Part shown: positions 25,580-36,929 of the stretch, piece after piece | Layout of the letters: each line of letters begins with the position of its first letter | How positions within the stretch are numbered: position 1 is the stretch's first letter | Assembly (NCBI GenBank): GCA_008360955.1 | Contig: LUCM01006187.1 | Coordinates: 194,512 to 258,511, forward strand | Direction: 5' to 3' | Origin: Fasciolopsis buskii | Taxonomy: Eukaryota; Platyhelminthes; Trematoda; Plagiorchiida; Fasciolidae | Length of the DNA: 64,000 nt | Program-made: the position numbers and the translations under genes | Notes under the pieces: model-generated | The model's database searches: none | What the model was told of the DNA's origin: nothing | The model's input: the letters and a program-made list of their open reading frames with translations, nothing else

Positions 25580-26170
25580 GATGACAAAATACTGCTCGAC
25601 TGGCTGAGTTCAATGTTACTTTCAGATTCAGGAGGACAGAGTTTGTTGGCCTGCAGATGTAACGGGTTTAACCTCACCCGCGCAGAGATGTGGTCGATAC
25701 AGCGTCGATCAGATCAGAAAGCGGCTTGATTACCAACTGTTAACCGCTAGCGAGCCTTGCATAGAATAATGCTCTCAACCAGTTCGGATGCGATGCTTCC
25801 TAAACGTATTCCTCTGTGATTTTCACATGAGGGTCTATCACTTTGTAAAGCCGTGTAATTATCTGCTCACATCTGGTTTTAGAAGTCAGTTTCTCTTCTC
25901 AGATAGAACCCATGAGTTTTTTAACTGCTGTGCTAAAAATTCGTCCTTGAAAAAGCCAGGGCCAGTTTATCTGGTCTAGCGTCCTTGTGTCCTTTCATGA
26001 AATCTACCTCTTCTTTGGCCTCTGCTTCTGAAGATGGACTAGTATCTAACTGGTTTATTTTCCAAGAGGGTACAAGTGGAAGACTCGATGTAGAAGTACC
26101 TTAGCTGAATTGACCTTCAAAACGCTGCTCAAAAAGTTTCAAACAGTGATAACCGGGTCATTACTATCAA
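25580..26170 (-). pseudogene. RTE-like LINE, RT N-terminal half, decayed
   Basis: Minus-strand translation, 26170 down to 25580. First the pre-RT linker (LKLFEQRFEGQFS, SEAEAKEEVDFMKGHKDARP). Then the RT start (SIASELVESIILC, RERLTVGNQAAF, RRCIDHIS), then RPTNSVLLNLKVTLNS, corresponding to RPTIVVFLDLKAAFDS of the family with the catalytic-box D replaced by N. Stops and shifts make it non-functional. The frame continues open to 25215, but I could not align that part to the family, so it may be another insertion. Confidence 0.7.
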
Positions 26171-26879
26171 TCATTGGGTTAAGATTACGGGTACATCTGA
26201 CGGTCTCATGCTTCTCTTTCTCCAGACTACACTGCCAACAACTGAATACGGTCATATCTTACGCTTCTAGGCAGCCGACATACCGGTGATCCGGAACGAC
26301 ACACTTGCAAACACCCAACATAGCGACTGAAATTGAGGATTACGGCAGCCTGTGAGACCGAAACGATCTAGTATCCTACATACGGAACGACGAAAATGTG
26401 AATCATAAATGGTCACCTACAAAATTCCACAATGGTGTCTAACCGAACCATGAATAGGTATTTCAAATAAGACTAACAAGGGATCAACTCGGTGAGCGAC
26501 AGTTCATCTACAGAAGGCTTGTCTACTTCAGTTTATTTGGCTATTGCGAGGCTTTGTTCCATAGTCACTTTTACTGTAATTGGTAGGCAGTCATACACCA
26601 ACTATCGCATTCGCAGAATATTACGTTGCATCTGCGCGACAATCATAGTAATAGAAAAGTTCAACTTGCAGTAGCCGATCTGAAAACATCATGTTCATCC
26701 TACCGCCGCTAATTTTTAATTCAAACGACGCTTTTCAATGCCATAGATTGCCAACTTTTTCTGGCTGTCTAGAAGAAGTAAAGTGAGAGGTTTACCATTA
26801 TTCTACGCTGTGCAGTATCAGTGGAATAATTTTTACCACGACTGAATGCATCTAGAGTGAAAATCCAGGGGAATGGCCT

Positions 26880-27060
26880 CATTTTTGATAACATCCAACC
26901 AACCAATCAGTCATTCTATCTCTCTATCTTTCTGACAATCTGTCAACCGGTCAATCTTTCGATCAGTGAGTCAGTACATCAGTTTAAGGATATTTACTCA
27001 ATAAAGCAGCTGACTAGTCACTCAGCTTGTCAGTCAACTAATCAGTAAGCCCGTCATTGT
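26880..27060 (+). repeat. degenerate tetranucleotide repeat
   Basis: About 180 bases of CAGT/CAAT/CTAT-type words, for example CCAACCAACCAATCAGTCAT and CAGTCAACTAATCAGTAAG. It looks like an old tetranucleotide microsatellite eroded by point mutation. Confidence 0.6.
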
Positions 27061-27608
27061 ATAAAAAAGAGAATATTCAGCTGATTTTAAATGAGCGATC
27101 CTTGAAATCACTTCATATAATGCTTGCTTTTATAACGGAAAATTAATTGTCATTCTTGTTAGTTACTAGTACTGCAAAGACAGAACCGTTTTTGCGACAC
27201 ATTTCGACATTTGCATTAAATTCAACCGTTCAAAACCACGCAAATTTTTTCTTTTAATGCTTCAACCTTTGTAGGCGTGGAGCAATTCCCAAATTACGTT
27301 TACGCGTGCAAAAAATGAGTGTCTTATTTTGTACACACCGGACCAGAGAAAATAAATTGCACGTTGTGACTGAAAAGTGAATTTGGCAAAGCACTTGCAA
27401 AATGTAAATCGGTAAAGTAGCTATGCTGCTGTGTAATGCACTTCTCCCCTGCTCACGTACCCAGTTTGCTTTGCCAAGTGAGTTTCTGTGGGTTTAGTAT
27501 ATTTAACCAAAAAGTATTTCACAACAAAATAATTCGATACTTTGGGATGAGCTGATTTCTATCCTTATGACGGGACAAGGCAAGGTGGAACATGTTTGGT
27601 GCATGTTT

Positions 27609-27650
27609 GCGTGTGTGTGTGTGTATCTGTGGGTGCGTGTTTCTGACACC
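27609..27650 (+). repeat. (GT)n microsatellite
   Basis: GCGTGTGTGTGTGTGTATCT, continuing imperfectly to GGGTGCGTG. Confidence 0.85.
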
Positions 27651-28814
27651 TCCGTGGCTTTCGTAGCCAGTCCGTGAAATCTAAATTGAAACTGAAAAGG
27701 CAGGCTATGATGAAATTTCGCAAATCGGATGTAAGTTGGAACGAATTGTTAATCAGTATGAAGCTGGATTAAAAAACGTTGATCTGTTAATAGTTTGAAC
27801 AGACAGAGTACAGAAAATACGAAACCGTTTACCTCGGGAAGAATTCGGTACCCTTCGCGACCGCCAGAGACGCACTTACACTCCGAGAATTGCACCAGCT
27901 TAGCGATGAAACAGCGCTGAATGATTTTTGTCTTTTCACTGTCATTAGCAGGACTACCCAGTGAGTCGACTAACATCGGTTAATTTGAGTTTACTTGTAA
28001 GGGAGCACTTTAGCCATAAGAAGAACTAAGAACAATTTCATCGACACGTAGTCATTATTGGATCGGAATATGTCAGTGGTTGTAGGGGCTTGGATATAGA
28101 CAACGCAACACCGATAGCTAAAATACAATTTTGTTTGTCTTGCAATAGTACGTGCAGGGTTTCTGAATGAGAGTCACTGGGAACTAAAGGAAACGGTTGT
28201 TACGGTACCAGTCATCTGCAGGTCCGTAATTCACAATAAAGCATCGTCCGAACATCGAAAATTAATCAGTTTAATTCAGTTGGTCCCGAAATCAGAAAAA
28301 GCGAATTGCCCTAATTGGGGCACGCAAAATGACTCATTTCCAGAAGTATCTTGTTGGATAAGCGCACGTGTGCGTGGAAAATGCTACCGGAAAGTCCGTG
28401 TACAAAAGAAGGCACTGAAATTGGGTACCAATAGTTAAAGATACAGTGGAAGTATCAGATAGGGTGCGTAAACAAAGTGCGTAGTTCAAGTGAACTTTAA
28501 CTGGACCAGTATGTCATTATGGTCCAGCTATCTGACCCGATGTTCCGGTGTTGATGTTTTACTTTTATGACAGATTGTATTAATATGACTGGTAAACACA
28601 GAGTTTCAGTCCGACTGTTCGAAGTCGATGGAATACCCCTAGATTAGAAGAAGAATACCTTCGTGAAATGTCATGCATGGATAGTAATAAAATGGACGAA
28701 TTACCGCGAGCGCTTAGGGTATAAACCTATCTAAACCCGTTTCGAGTTCCTTGAGCAAACCACGTTGAGTCATAAATCCAAAGCAGATAATAATTTCCTA
28801 CTCGAATCTCACAT

Positions 28815-29095
28815 GAATCGTTAGGAGTGTGAATGGACGGTTTAAGAATCACACGGTAACTTATGGGGGAATTTACGTCGGTAAGACAAGGCTAAACCTT
28901 AGAAAGAGGACAAGCTCAGAAAGCATTGTTTTTCATTTCAATAGTGTTTCGAATAAGGATGGGTGTACAAAATTTCCCCGGAAGCACACGACTGGCTTCG
29001 CAGTTACTGCCGCTCGTCAGGTATGCGTACCCAGTACTCTTGTCCAACCATCCTCATACTTGTGCACTTCTTTGTAGGTTCTCACTAGATTCTCG
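28815..29095 (+). repeat. unclassified dispersed repeat, copy 1
   Basis: Shares several blocks with 48957-49240: AGGAGTGTGAATGGA, CTAAACCTTAGAAAGAGGAC, GGAAGCACACGACTGGCTTC and GCTCGTCAGGTATGCGTA. Roughly three-quarters identical in the aligned blocks by eye. No protein motif is recognised in either strand. Confidence 0.6.
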
Positions 29096-30064
29096 TTTGA
29101 ATAGTTTTTTTCTTTGTTTTTAAGATCATTAATCTTCTGTGTGTCAGAGAAAACGTGAACCAAAATTAATTGATCCTTTTTGAGAGAAAGTGAAATCATT
29201 TTCGACTAAAGTGATCGATGTGTGTTTACAGAATGAGTATCAACTTAGCACTGTTCGTTTAGAAATTGCACAGATTAATCTGGTTACAAGACGAACTCTG
29301 ACGAGTTCTCACTTTGTCCAACCTGAGTCGACATGATCGGATGGGAAAGATGCACGTGATAGTCTGAAGTGATCCTCTTAGAACCAGCCGAACTAAAAAA
29401 ACTAGTTGCTAATTATCACGTTTGGTTATTAAGACATATCTCCACCTTTTACAAATGACCTGCCGAGATTTCAGATCAACCGCGTTGTGAAATGCATTTC
29501 GCAGATCAGGTCAGAATAGGTTTTAAAAACCGTCAATCCTCGGCTGGAATCGTGCGCGCTGCGGTGATCAAATTGGCAGTGTCCATGGAATGCAACGAAA
29601 TTTATTGAATTACGTAAAACGCTTACAGAAATGAATTGTGGACATACACTTCAGATGAAACGTTTGCCACTTTCTAAGCAGGCTGGGTTCCAGAGAGACT
29701 GCCTGTCATCGTGAACAATGTTCCACAAAGTTCCACTTGGCGGGAAAGCAAATATCAGTTAAGGGCTGAAAGTTGATTGCCTCGACCACGTGATCTTTGT
29801 TTCACTGGTTCTTCTCTCCTCTGGCCCATGAAAATCTTTGTATTCAATTTCTTGTGCGCGTAAGTTAGTTAGAGAAACTCACGGCTTTCCAAATCCGTTC
29901 TTTTTGTTTTCGGTTTGCACAACTGTTGACCTTGAACTAAAGTGGTCTGGTTTTGGCTGCTGCATCGCAGCAGCGAACAAAACTGAGAAAACAATTCTAA
30001 GGTTGAAATTCAGAAGAACTGTGGAGAATCAAGAAAATGTGATACTTGAATGTCGATAACTGCA

Positions 30065-30290
30065 GCAGTTAACCATTTCGCCTAGTCTCCAGCTATTGCT
30101 TGGAGGTCGGATGGACTCCGACCCAATAATCTAACTGGACTTGTTCGGTATAGTCCATATCCTTTCGCTGCATCAATAATTGATCATCTTGACTCATCTT
30201 ACAGCCATTCTCTTCCTCGAAGGGCAACGTGCATTGAGGCAGGCGTTCTGTGGGCATGTGTAATGAGGATGCAGTTAGAACTGTGCATAT
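30065..30290 (-). pseudogene. RTE-like LINE, C-terminal block
   Basis: On the minus strand it reads HMPTERLPQCTLPFEEENGC (GHVLRMPTERLP block and the following GWK block), then LDYWVG...PTSKQ and LETRRNG, matching LLGWGPRDP.KQWLETLGDMA with frame changes. Inverted relative to the four LINE tails at 9-22 kb. Dead, truncated copy. Confidence 0.65.
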
Positions 30291-30449
30291 TTGTGCCTAT
30301 ATTAGTCAAAACGATGTGACTTTTAAGAGCACTCTTGTCTGCTATTCCAATTTTCCCCCAAGTGCGACTGGCTTAGGTTATTTGCAGAACGAATCAAAAT
30401 TTACTACAACCATCACCAATTCTGGCATGGATTTCTATCCACTGTAATC

Positions 30450-30560
30450 AGTCGGTGACGTGGATTGAAAATCCCGGAGAAGAGGGTTCGATCCAAGCTA
30501 TCAGTCTGCTGGTTGGTCAGACATCAGCAACATGATATACGGCCCCTGATCAACCAACTC
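30450..30560 (+). mobile_element. SINE family A head
   Basis: A-box-like GTCGGTGACGTGGATTGAAA and B box AGGGTTCGATCCAAGC about 30 bases later, as in the family A copies at 54.7 and 55.9 kb. Body strongly diverged or truncated. Confidence 0.45.
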
Positions 30561-30879
30561 ATTCGGTCAAATGAAAACAAGAGTGGCATTTTATTTCGTC
30601 ATACTGACTTTTTGGTGGTGTATCGAACTTAGTTATCAATCACTTTGGAATGTACCTAATAAAGCAGGGAATCGGGCTCTGGGATCAGTAAGCGATTACA
30701 ATGTCGCGGTGGAGGTCACTGGATTTCTACGCTTTGACGGCTTTGTCACGCCATAGGAGAGTTGTAGTATCGTCATAGTTCGAAATACGCAAACCCCGTG
30801 TCACCCATGCCCAATTAACGACCCAGCGTTTATTTGAATCTTCACTTCTTTTGCGCTGGCACAGAATCCGAGCGGTTGT

Positions 30880-31080
30880 AGACGACAGGTCGCTGTCACC
30901 CGGTTCGTTACGATACCTGGCCCAATGAGATCTTATTCGGTTCTGTGCCAGTCCACGTCCCTGGGTTACGATTCACGGTCCACCCTGCCACCGTCGTGTG
31001 GTGGACCCTAGTGACCATGGGGCATCCCCTTTTCACTGCACTTATGCGTGAAACATGTCGATAAGAAATGCAGCCACGTA
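30880..31080 (+). mobile_element. SINE family A copy
   Basis: GGTCGCTGTCACCCGGTTCG, GTTCTGTGCCAGTCCACGTC, CGTGTGGTGGACCCTAGTGA and TTTTCACTGCACTTATGCGT follow the family order. The internal GGTTCTGTGCCA block is shared with the copy at 55940. Confidence 0.65.
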
Positions 31081-32690
31081 ATAAACACCTCAAACCGAAC
31101 CTCACTAGACTGGGTTCGGATGAACCCTTAGAGGCTACCCTTGAAATTTGAGTGCACGGGGCAACATGTGTCAACAAGAAAAATTCTCACAAAAAGTACA
31201 CCGTTTTCTTGTACGTATAGTCCGTTTGATTTCCGAACGCTTTTGTAAGCACATCAGAATGGACAGCTTCATAAATCTGCCAATAAACGAAGTCATTCGC
31301 GCCTCGTTTCCTTCCTCACACAACACCGGTGAATTTAACCTATCCCGCAAGTCTCTGCAAAATTAGTCGGTATGTCAGCACATGGACAGTGGATGTATTG
31401 CTTCATTAGTGACTTCGACCACAGGCAATGGTGATCTAGCTGTGAGAAAAGGAATCGATACTTTTTCGTGTCACCATTTTTTGGGCTTCCGTTAGTAGCC
31501 ATCCGACGACACAGTGCAGCTGTGGACCTTGAGTCAGAAATGTAAATTTCTGTTCGCCGCACTAGGATGAAACTTCCAGTCGTACTACCCTATCGGTGAT
31601 GTTGGTACTCAAGAAGATTCACGTAGCACCTTTGATTGTCTAACTTTCAGCGCTCACTTAGTTAGGGATACCATGCAGTTCTGGGGAAAATAAAGTAAGC
31701 AATAAGGCAAACGTTGTCACGTTGCACCCCCCCTTGACAAAGATGGAAAAATTATAATGAATACGTAACTCAAATGTTCTACGTTCGACCATCTTCAAAA
31801 GTAAAGCAATGTGAAAACAGTCACAATAAAAATTTAGATCGTACGCCTTTCTAATAGTCGACGACTAGTCTATTGATTTCGGTGTCACAGAGTTTAATTC
31901 TTTCGTTGTTTTTCTAGAAGAACCTTTGCTTTTTGAGGTATTTTGAAATCGACATTATTTTAAGTATTTCCCAGTTGAAGAGTTTTATATGGCTGCAAAA
32001 GATTCATCAAACCTCCCTCCGTGATTGGCTGCTTCACCTCTCGACCAAAGCCGTCCCATAAAACTATATAAACGATGGAGCTCACTTGACTTCTGACTTG
32101 TATTGGTGGGTTACAAATGGGTTCGCAACCGTGTTCTGTGTTCATCTCTCTAACGCTATCGCGTTAGACTGGCCCTTCGAATCCCGTGCTCTGTTTCTGT
32201 GTGACTGTCCATTCAAGGGGCCATCTGGTTCGTTCCATTTCGTTGTGCGACTACGGGATCTCAAGGCGCAAGCCCAAATCACTGTCTCCAGTCTTAGTGT
32301 GTGTTAGTGTCCTGCTAGAATGCAGACTTTGTGTTCTTGTGCTATTGTGTGACGCCTAGTGCTGACATCTTGTAGTTTGTTTTTTTTATTGATCAGTCTA
32401 TCTGCCTTACCTATCTCCGGTGAACTTTCTATGAAGATCGAATATTATCAGGATCCGTGCAACGCTCGGTAAAATTGTCCACAAAACTGATGGTTCACTG
32501 CTGGGTTATCATGTTTTGCAAGAAAGTCAAAAACGGGGAATTAATGTGTGATACTTTCCTTGAGCGTATGTTTAGGGTTTACTTCAGTCGAATATGATCA
32601 GGCCAGATGTGTTGATTGCTCCCTAATCCCCTTTCAAGCCTGCTAAACACAATGTAACTAAATGAGACGTCAACGCTTAAGAACTTATGA
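31081..32690. other. no recognisable gene
   Basis: Chance frames only (for example 31335-31562 minus, 32086-32307 plus). Nothing is assigned. Confidence 0.4.
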
Positions 32691-32694
32691 AGTA

Positions 32695-32965
32695 TTTGAC
32701 TGATAATTGTTAACTGGTGTGTCTGTCACGGAAAAGGTAGGAGGTTCGAATCCAAGATTCCCGGTCACTTTGGTGGCAGATGGCAATCCACTGTTGCCCA
32801 GCTTGCTACCACACCTGACCTACCATGATTTTTATGGTTTCCTGCCATTCACGTTTCAGAATCACCGTTTTCAATTCCTTGTTCTTCCCGTGTAGTGGAC
32901 CCAGTGGCTATAGGAAATTCCCTTTCTACCATACTTATGGCCCGATGGTACCATAAAGGAAGCCG
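32695..32965 (+). mobile_element. SINE family A, best-preserved copy
   Basis: Clear B box AGGTTCGAATCCAAG (about 32740), body GGTCACTTTGGTGGCAGATG and CCACTGTTGCCCAGCTTGCT, then ACCTGACCTACC, then CGTGTAGTGGACCCAGTGGC and CTTTCTACCATACTTATGG. This copy defines the order used to recognise the others (7571, 8505, 22325, 30880, 34425, 54690, 55940). Whether its 3' end came from a LINE is not resolved. Confidence 0.75.
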
Positions 32966-32969
32966 AAAA

Positions 32970-33110
32970 ATCACGGCTTTCAAACCTGAGACTCCATGTG
33001 TTTGAGTCCTCTCATCAACGATCAACTTCCTTACTTGTCAGCCATCTACCGGCCGAAAATCTTCCCCTGAAAATGGGTGAAGTATGCCATTTTATCAAAG
33101 AAAACAAAAT
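32970..33110 (+). mobile_element. tRNA-headed SINE, family F
   Basis: TTCAAACCTGAGACTCCATG followed by B-box-like TGTTTGAGTCCTCTCATCAA, as at 15390 and 53780, ending in an A-rich segment near 33110. It sits directly after the family A copy. Confidence 0.4.
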
Positions 33111-33399
33111 ATAAGGAATAAAATTCGAAGTCACAGTGAATCTTTTGTTACCGTAATTTGTCAAGTAGCAAAGTTTTGTAAAATTACCTGCCATGTTTTG
33201 TTTTTTACAAAGAAGTCTTCAAAACTTAGGGCATGATCGAGCAGTGAGTTATGCTTGGTGTTTTTCAGAGTGACATGAATGAAGACGGGTATTTGGTATT
33301 TGGTTTACTAGTAGGCAAACCTCGAGGTCATCATACTTAAGCTATCTGCAGTGGAGTCATCTATCGATAGAAGCCGATTATATTGTACTAGTGACCTGT

Positions 33400-33625
33400 A
33401 GCCATGGAAATCAGTAACGGATTGGTGCAGTACCATTATATGGCTAAGTTTATTAGACCGCTGACAGCCTGCCCTGTGGAGTATTGGGTGATGTTCGGCT
33501 CACAGTCGTTGGTCCCGAGTTCGTGTCCCAGTTCGGGTAAAATGAGTACGGCCTTCTGACGATTCATACCAAGGAGAGAGCAGCTGTACAATGCTTTTGC
33601 GTTTTATTAACCATTAGCTAAACGT
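33400..33625 (+). mobile_element. SINE family B copy
   Basis: Contains GTTCGGCTCACAGTCGTTGG, then B-box-like CCCGAGTTCGTGTCCC, then CTGACGATTCATACCAAGG and AGCAGCTGTACAATGCTTTT, the same order as the copy at 37431-37607 (opposite strand). Confidence 0.7.
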
Positions 33626-34424
33626 CAATATCTTTTGATGAAAGGCTTCATAAACCTTAAAAAAGTGCCCCGGATGACGCATGATGCATGGTGTACCAGG
33701 TCATAATAAACCTCCGCTACTGAAATGAAATTTTTAGATTGTAAGACGTGAATCTTGCTTATTCAGACTAGTGCCCCTGTCGGACAGTAAATACTTCGAC
33801 TGCACTTCGCCGAGCCGAAACACTCAAGAGTAGTTTGGGAAACCCACTCCCTCGGATCGATCGACGTAATTATCAACTCATACACCTATTGCTACTATAG
33901 AAAGCGCAGTTAAAGGCAAACTGTATTTTCAAGTATCCATTGACGGACTTATGCATATTATATGGAAAAGAATATCACAGAAAAAACCGTATCTCCCCTT
34001 CAGTGATCTTGAAAATTTTTGTTTTTCCCAACGCATCTTGTTGTTTTTCTTGTGGATGTACATCCTCAGCTTGGCGGTCAAATTGCATGCGTTTCATTAT
34101 CAGCGTAGATGACAACCTCTGTAGGTGTGGCAAGTTGGTGTACATCTACATTTAAAAGTCTATTTATCTTTGACCTTGGATCTCTGCTTGATGTTAGACT
34201 TGTAACTGGATATTTATCTTTCCCTTGATATCCACTAACTTGATCAAAGCCACTAGAAGACTTATGTTTATCATTGATTGTTTGATCTCCTCGGCTGTTT
34301 CCATCTCGTATATCTAAATACTTGGTGATTCAATTCAATAGACGTTTCCGCATAGATAACACAAATTTGTGACCATAAGACTCGGTGATTAATTTCCCGT
34401 TTCCTGTTTTATAACTTGCGACAC

Positions 34425-34680
34425 GCATGAGTGTGGTGGAAAAGACATCTTCCGTAAACACTAGGACCCACTACAATGTAAGTGGGAGCGTTGACCATGA
34501 AACTAGGAGTGTCACAAAATCACATAAATTCTTAGTAGGTCAGGTGCAGTAACGAGTCAGGCGACATCAAAGTCTCACGAAAGTCTCACTCGGATTTAGG
34601 TTTTGAACCTTTGATCTTTTTATGCTGGCAGGAGTTTAATCCACTTGATCAACGCCAGTTAGTTCGTCGAACCGTTTTCT
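34425..34680 (-). mobile_element. SINE family A copy, nearly complete
   Basis: The minus strand begins CTGGCGTTGATCAAGTGGAT (A box), B box AAAGGTTCAAAACCTAA, then the body with GTCGCCTGACTCGTTACTGC and ACCTGACCTACT, then TGTAGTGGGTCCTAGTG and CTTTTCCACCACACTCATGC. It gives the clearest tRNA-like head of the family. Confidence 0.75.
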
Positions 34681-35925
34681 CCTCGACTGTGACAACTTCT
34701 TTTTGAAGAAAATTGCGATGTGAAAATCTCCCTTGTTTGCCTCGTAGTTGCGCGATTTAAAATATCAGCGACATTTACATTGAACTTTTTGATAGTCTAG
34801 GACAAATACGAAAGCGATGAGACCTTATTATCTTTTAGCTAGTTTAAGGCCAAACATCCTTATTGGTATTACCCCTTTGATCGATGTAGCATTTGTTCCA
34901 GTGCATACTCTTGATTTTGTAAGCAACATTTTATCTCCCCTCCATTTTGAGGGTGTTTTTCTGGTTTTGACGTAAATTTTCCCACGATTTTGGACGGCCC
35001 GTGAGCCATTGAAATGCCAGGAAGCTAGACTACTGTTGAGGTTACTTAAGTTGCGTTCTCGATGCTTGATAGATCCACCTCGCTGTTTAGTTGTTCTGTT
35101 TTTCGTTTCCTTGTTCTTTTACTTTCCGTTTAAATTTTCATATCTAGAGTATTTCGTTGAATGCAAACCATTAGTAGTCTGTGATAAAGTCTATGCCAAC
35201 GCGTCTTGCCCGCAACATATGGCAACGCTTGCATTTTTTTTCGGGTAGACTAAAAAATGTGTAATTTTGTGGTTGCCTAGGCAAATACACTGTAGGTGCG
35301 CTTGTTTGTACGCCTGTGTGTGCTTGTACCCTGTCACATGGCCGCAAGTCTGTCCGATTTTCGTGGTACTGCACGTGTTGCGTGTGCTCAGTTTTTAACG
35401 TATCGCTTTTGTACGTATATATTAATGCATACATTTATGTATATTTACGTATTTATGTATACATTTTTGTTTTTGTTGTCAGAAGAGACGTACCGTAGCT
35501 TTGCTTTAAAAGCACTATGTACAACTTGATCTCGTTGGGTCAAGTTACCGTACGTTGGATCGCACACGCGACTTGTCAGTATTGCTCCTTTGTGGATTTC
35601 CCTCGGAATCGTCATTTTTATTTCTGGTTCTGTTCTCCACGATCCAAATTCGCAATGTTAGCCAAATCAAAGACCGAAATGCCAAATGTGTTCCTGATAG
35701 TTGTTTATCCATTTACAATAAACATTTTTACGTATTGCTTCGGGAAGGATATGACAAAATTGTAATGCCACTGAAACAACAATAGTAGTGATATAGGTAT
35801 ATATGGAGCTCACAAATACTTGTGAGTAGTGTGCGAGATTGGTGCTTTTCCACGCTTGGCTAGCAGCTTTTCAAACTGCTTCATTCATTCACTCACAGAC
35901 CTCAAACCATCCGGTGAACCTTAAA
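34681..35925. other. no recognisable gene; AT-rich simple sequence
   Basis: Several overlapping frames on both strands between 35171 and 35785 arise in low-complexity DNA. 35395-35470 is a degenerate TATGTATATTTACGTATTTA-type stretch. No domain seen. Confidence 0.4.
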
Positions 35926-35929
35926 TTCG

Positions 35930-36045
35930 GGATGCACTAGAACTAATTGATGATATATATCCTCTGTTGCAATCAGAGTTTGAACCCGCTCTTTCCAGCT
36001 GGAAGGCATGTGTGATACCGCTGCCCTCCAGACTCGTCCAGTCTA
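35930..36045 (-). mobile_element. tRNA-derived SINE head
   Basis: The minus strand reads GAGGGCAGCGGTATCACACA (A-box-like) and GAGCGGGTTCAAACTCTG (B box). It does not close into a full tRNA cloverleaf by eye, so a SINE head is preferred to a tRNA gene. Confidence 0.45.
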
Positions 36046-36929
36046 ATTAGAATTAATGAGTTTGTTCAGATGTCTTTAATGACAACCGGCAGTCGCCTGC
36101 AGCTGAAGTTAACGGTACATGCATCGTGTTCTGAGGGCAGTCAAAGAAGCCTAGATTAATGATACACTTGTGGCATAGTCTTGTAACAGCAACCTCGGTT
36201 GCGTTATCTATTGTTCACTGTAGTACCTTTAAGCGCCGTCAGGTTACTCCAACGTCGCCGAGGTTGTGAAGTTCCTGAATACTGTTTTGTAATCCGAAAT
36301 ATAACGCCATGACCCAGTGGTTTCTGGTTACTGCTCAAATTGCCAAGTCTTCTGCGTAAGGTGCGTGACCCAATGATTTTAGGCTTGACAAGTAATAGAA
36401 GCCGCGTATGCGTCAAGCTCAATTTGTATGTGAGTCAATTAACATTCACGACCACTTGGTAAGATCCCCTAATGTACAGCCATATTCGGTTGAAACCTGT
36501 GCGAGGTCGATGAGACAAAAGAGTCCTACCTTGATAAGTTTCGCTTTGAAATTTCCAACCGCAGCTTTCCGCAGCATTCAGAACTGTTTCCAGCTAGGCA
36601 TTCGAAACCCGATTTGTAAACGCTGACCTGCGTATAAGCTTATTCACTCTATTTGGGCCAGTTAATAATGCAAACCTCATTCAAAATGTTAGAAAAGCTT
36701 TTTGATATGACGTCGTAGCTAATGGTTCAGATAAGCTCTTTTTGTCCTTTTTCGGGAAGAGCATAGAGATTTTAACATGGGAACTGAGGATTCTCCCGAC
36801 ATCGATCTGAGAAAAGGAGCAAGTATTTAGGAGGGAGGTGAATTGGTGGTCATATCGATGCGAAAAAACCGGTAAATTCTGTCGTGGAAATCCTGGGGCA
36901 TTTAATTTGATAAATATTGCCCAGAAACT
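36046..36929. other. no recognisable gene
   Basis: Flank upstream of the LINE copy. Part of it may be the LINE region before its RT, but I see no alignable block. Confidence 0.35.

Larger units (their letters stand above)
26171..28814. other. no recognisable gene; simple repeats
   Basis: 26171-26700 may contain more of the LINE upstream of its RT but cannot be aligned with confidence. The rest has two simple repeats, listed separately, and no convincing exon. Confidence 0.35.

Noticed and set aside
26880..27060. CRISPR-like or satellite array
   Set aside because: No repeat-spacer structure; it is an eroded tetranucleotide tract, and the genome is eukaryotic.
29690..30010. Another plus-strand RTE-like LINE tail
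   Set aside because: Only a vague resemblance to the 3' UTR (GCAGCAGCGAACAAAACTG); no WGPRDP or WLET block could be read.
35171..35785. Overlapping ORFs on both strands near 35.4 kb
   Set aside because: They fall in A/T-rich simple sequence and contradict each other; no domain.
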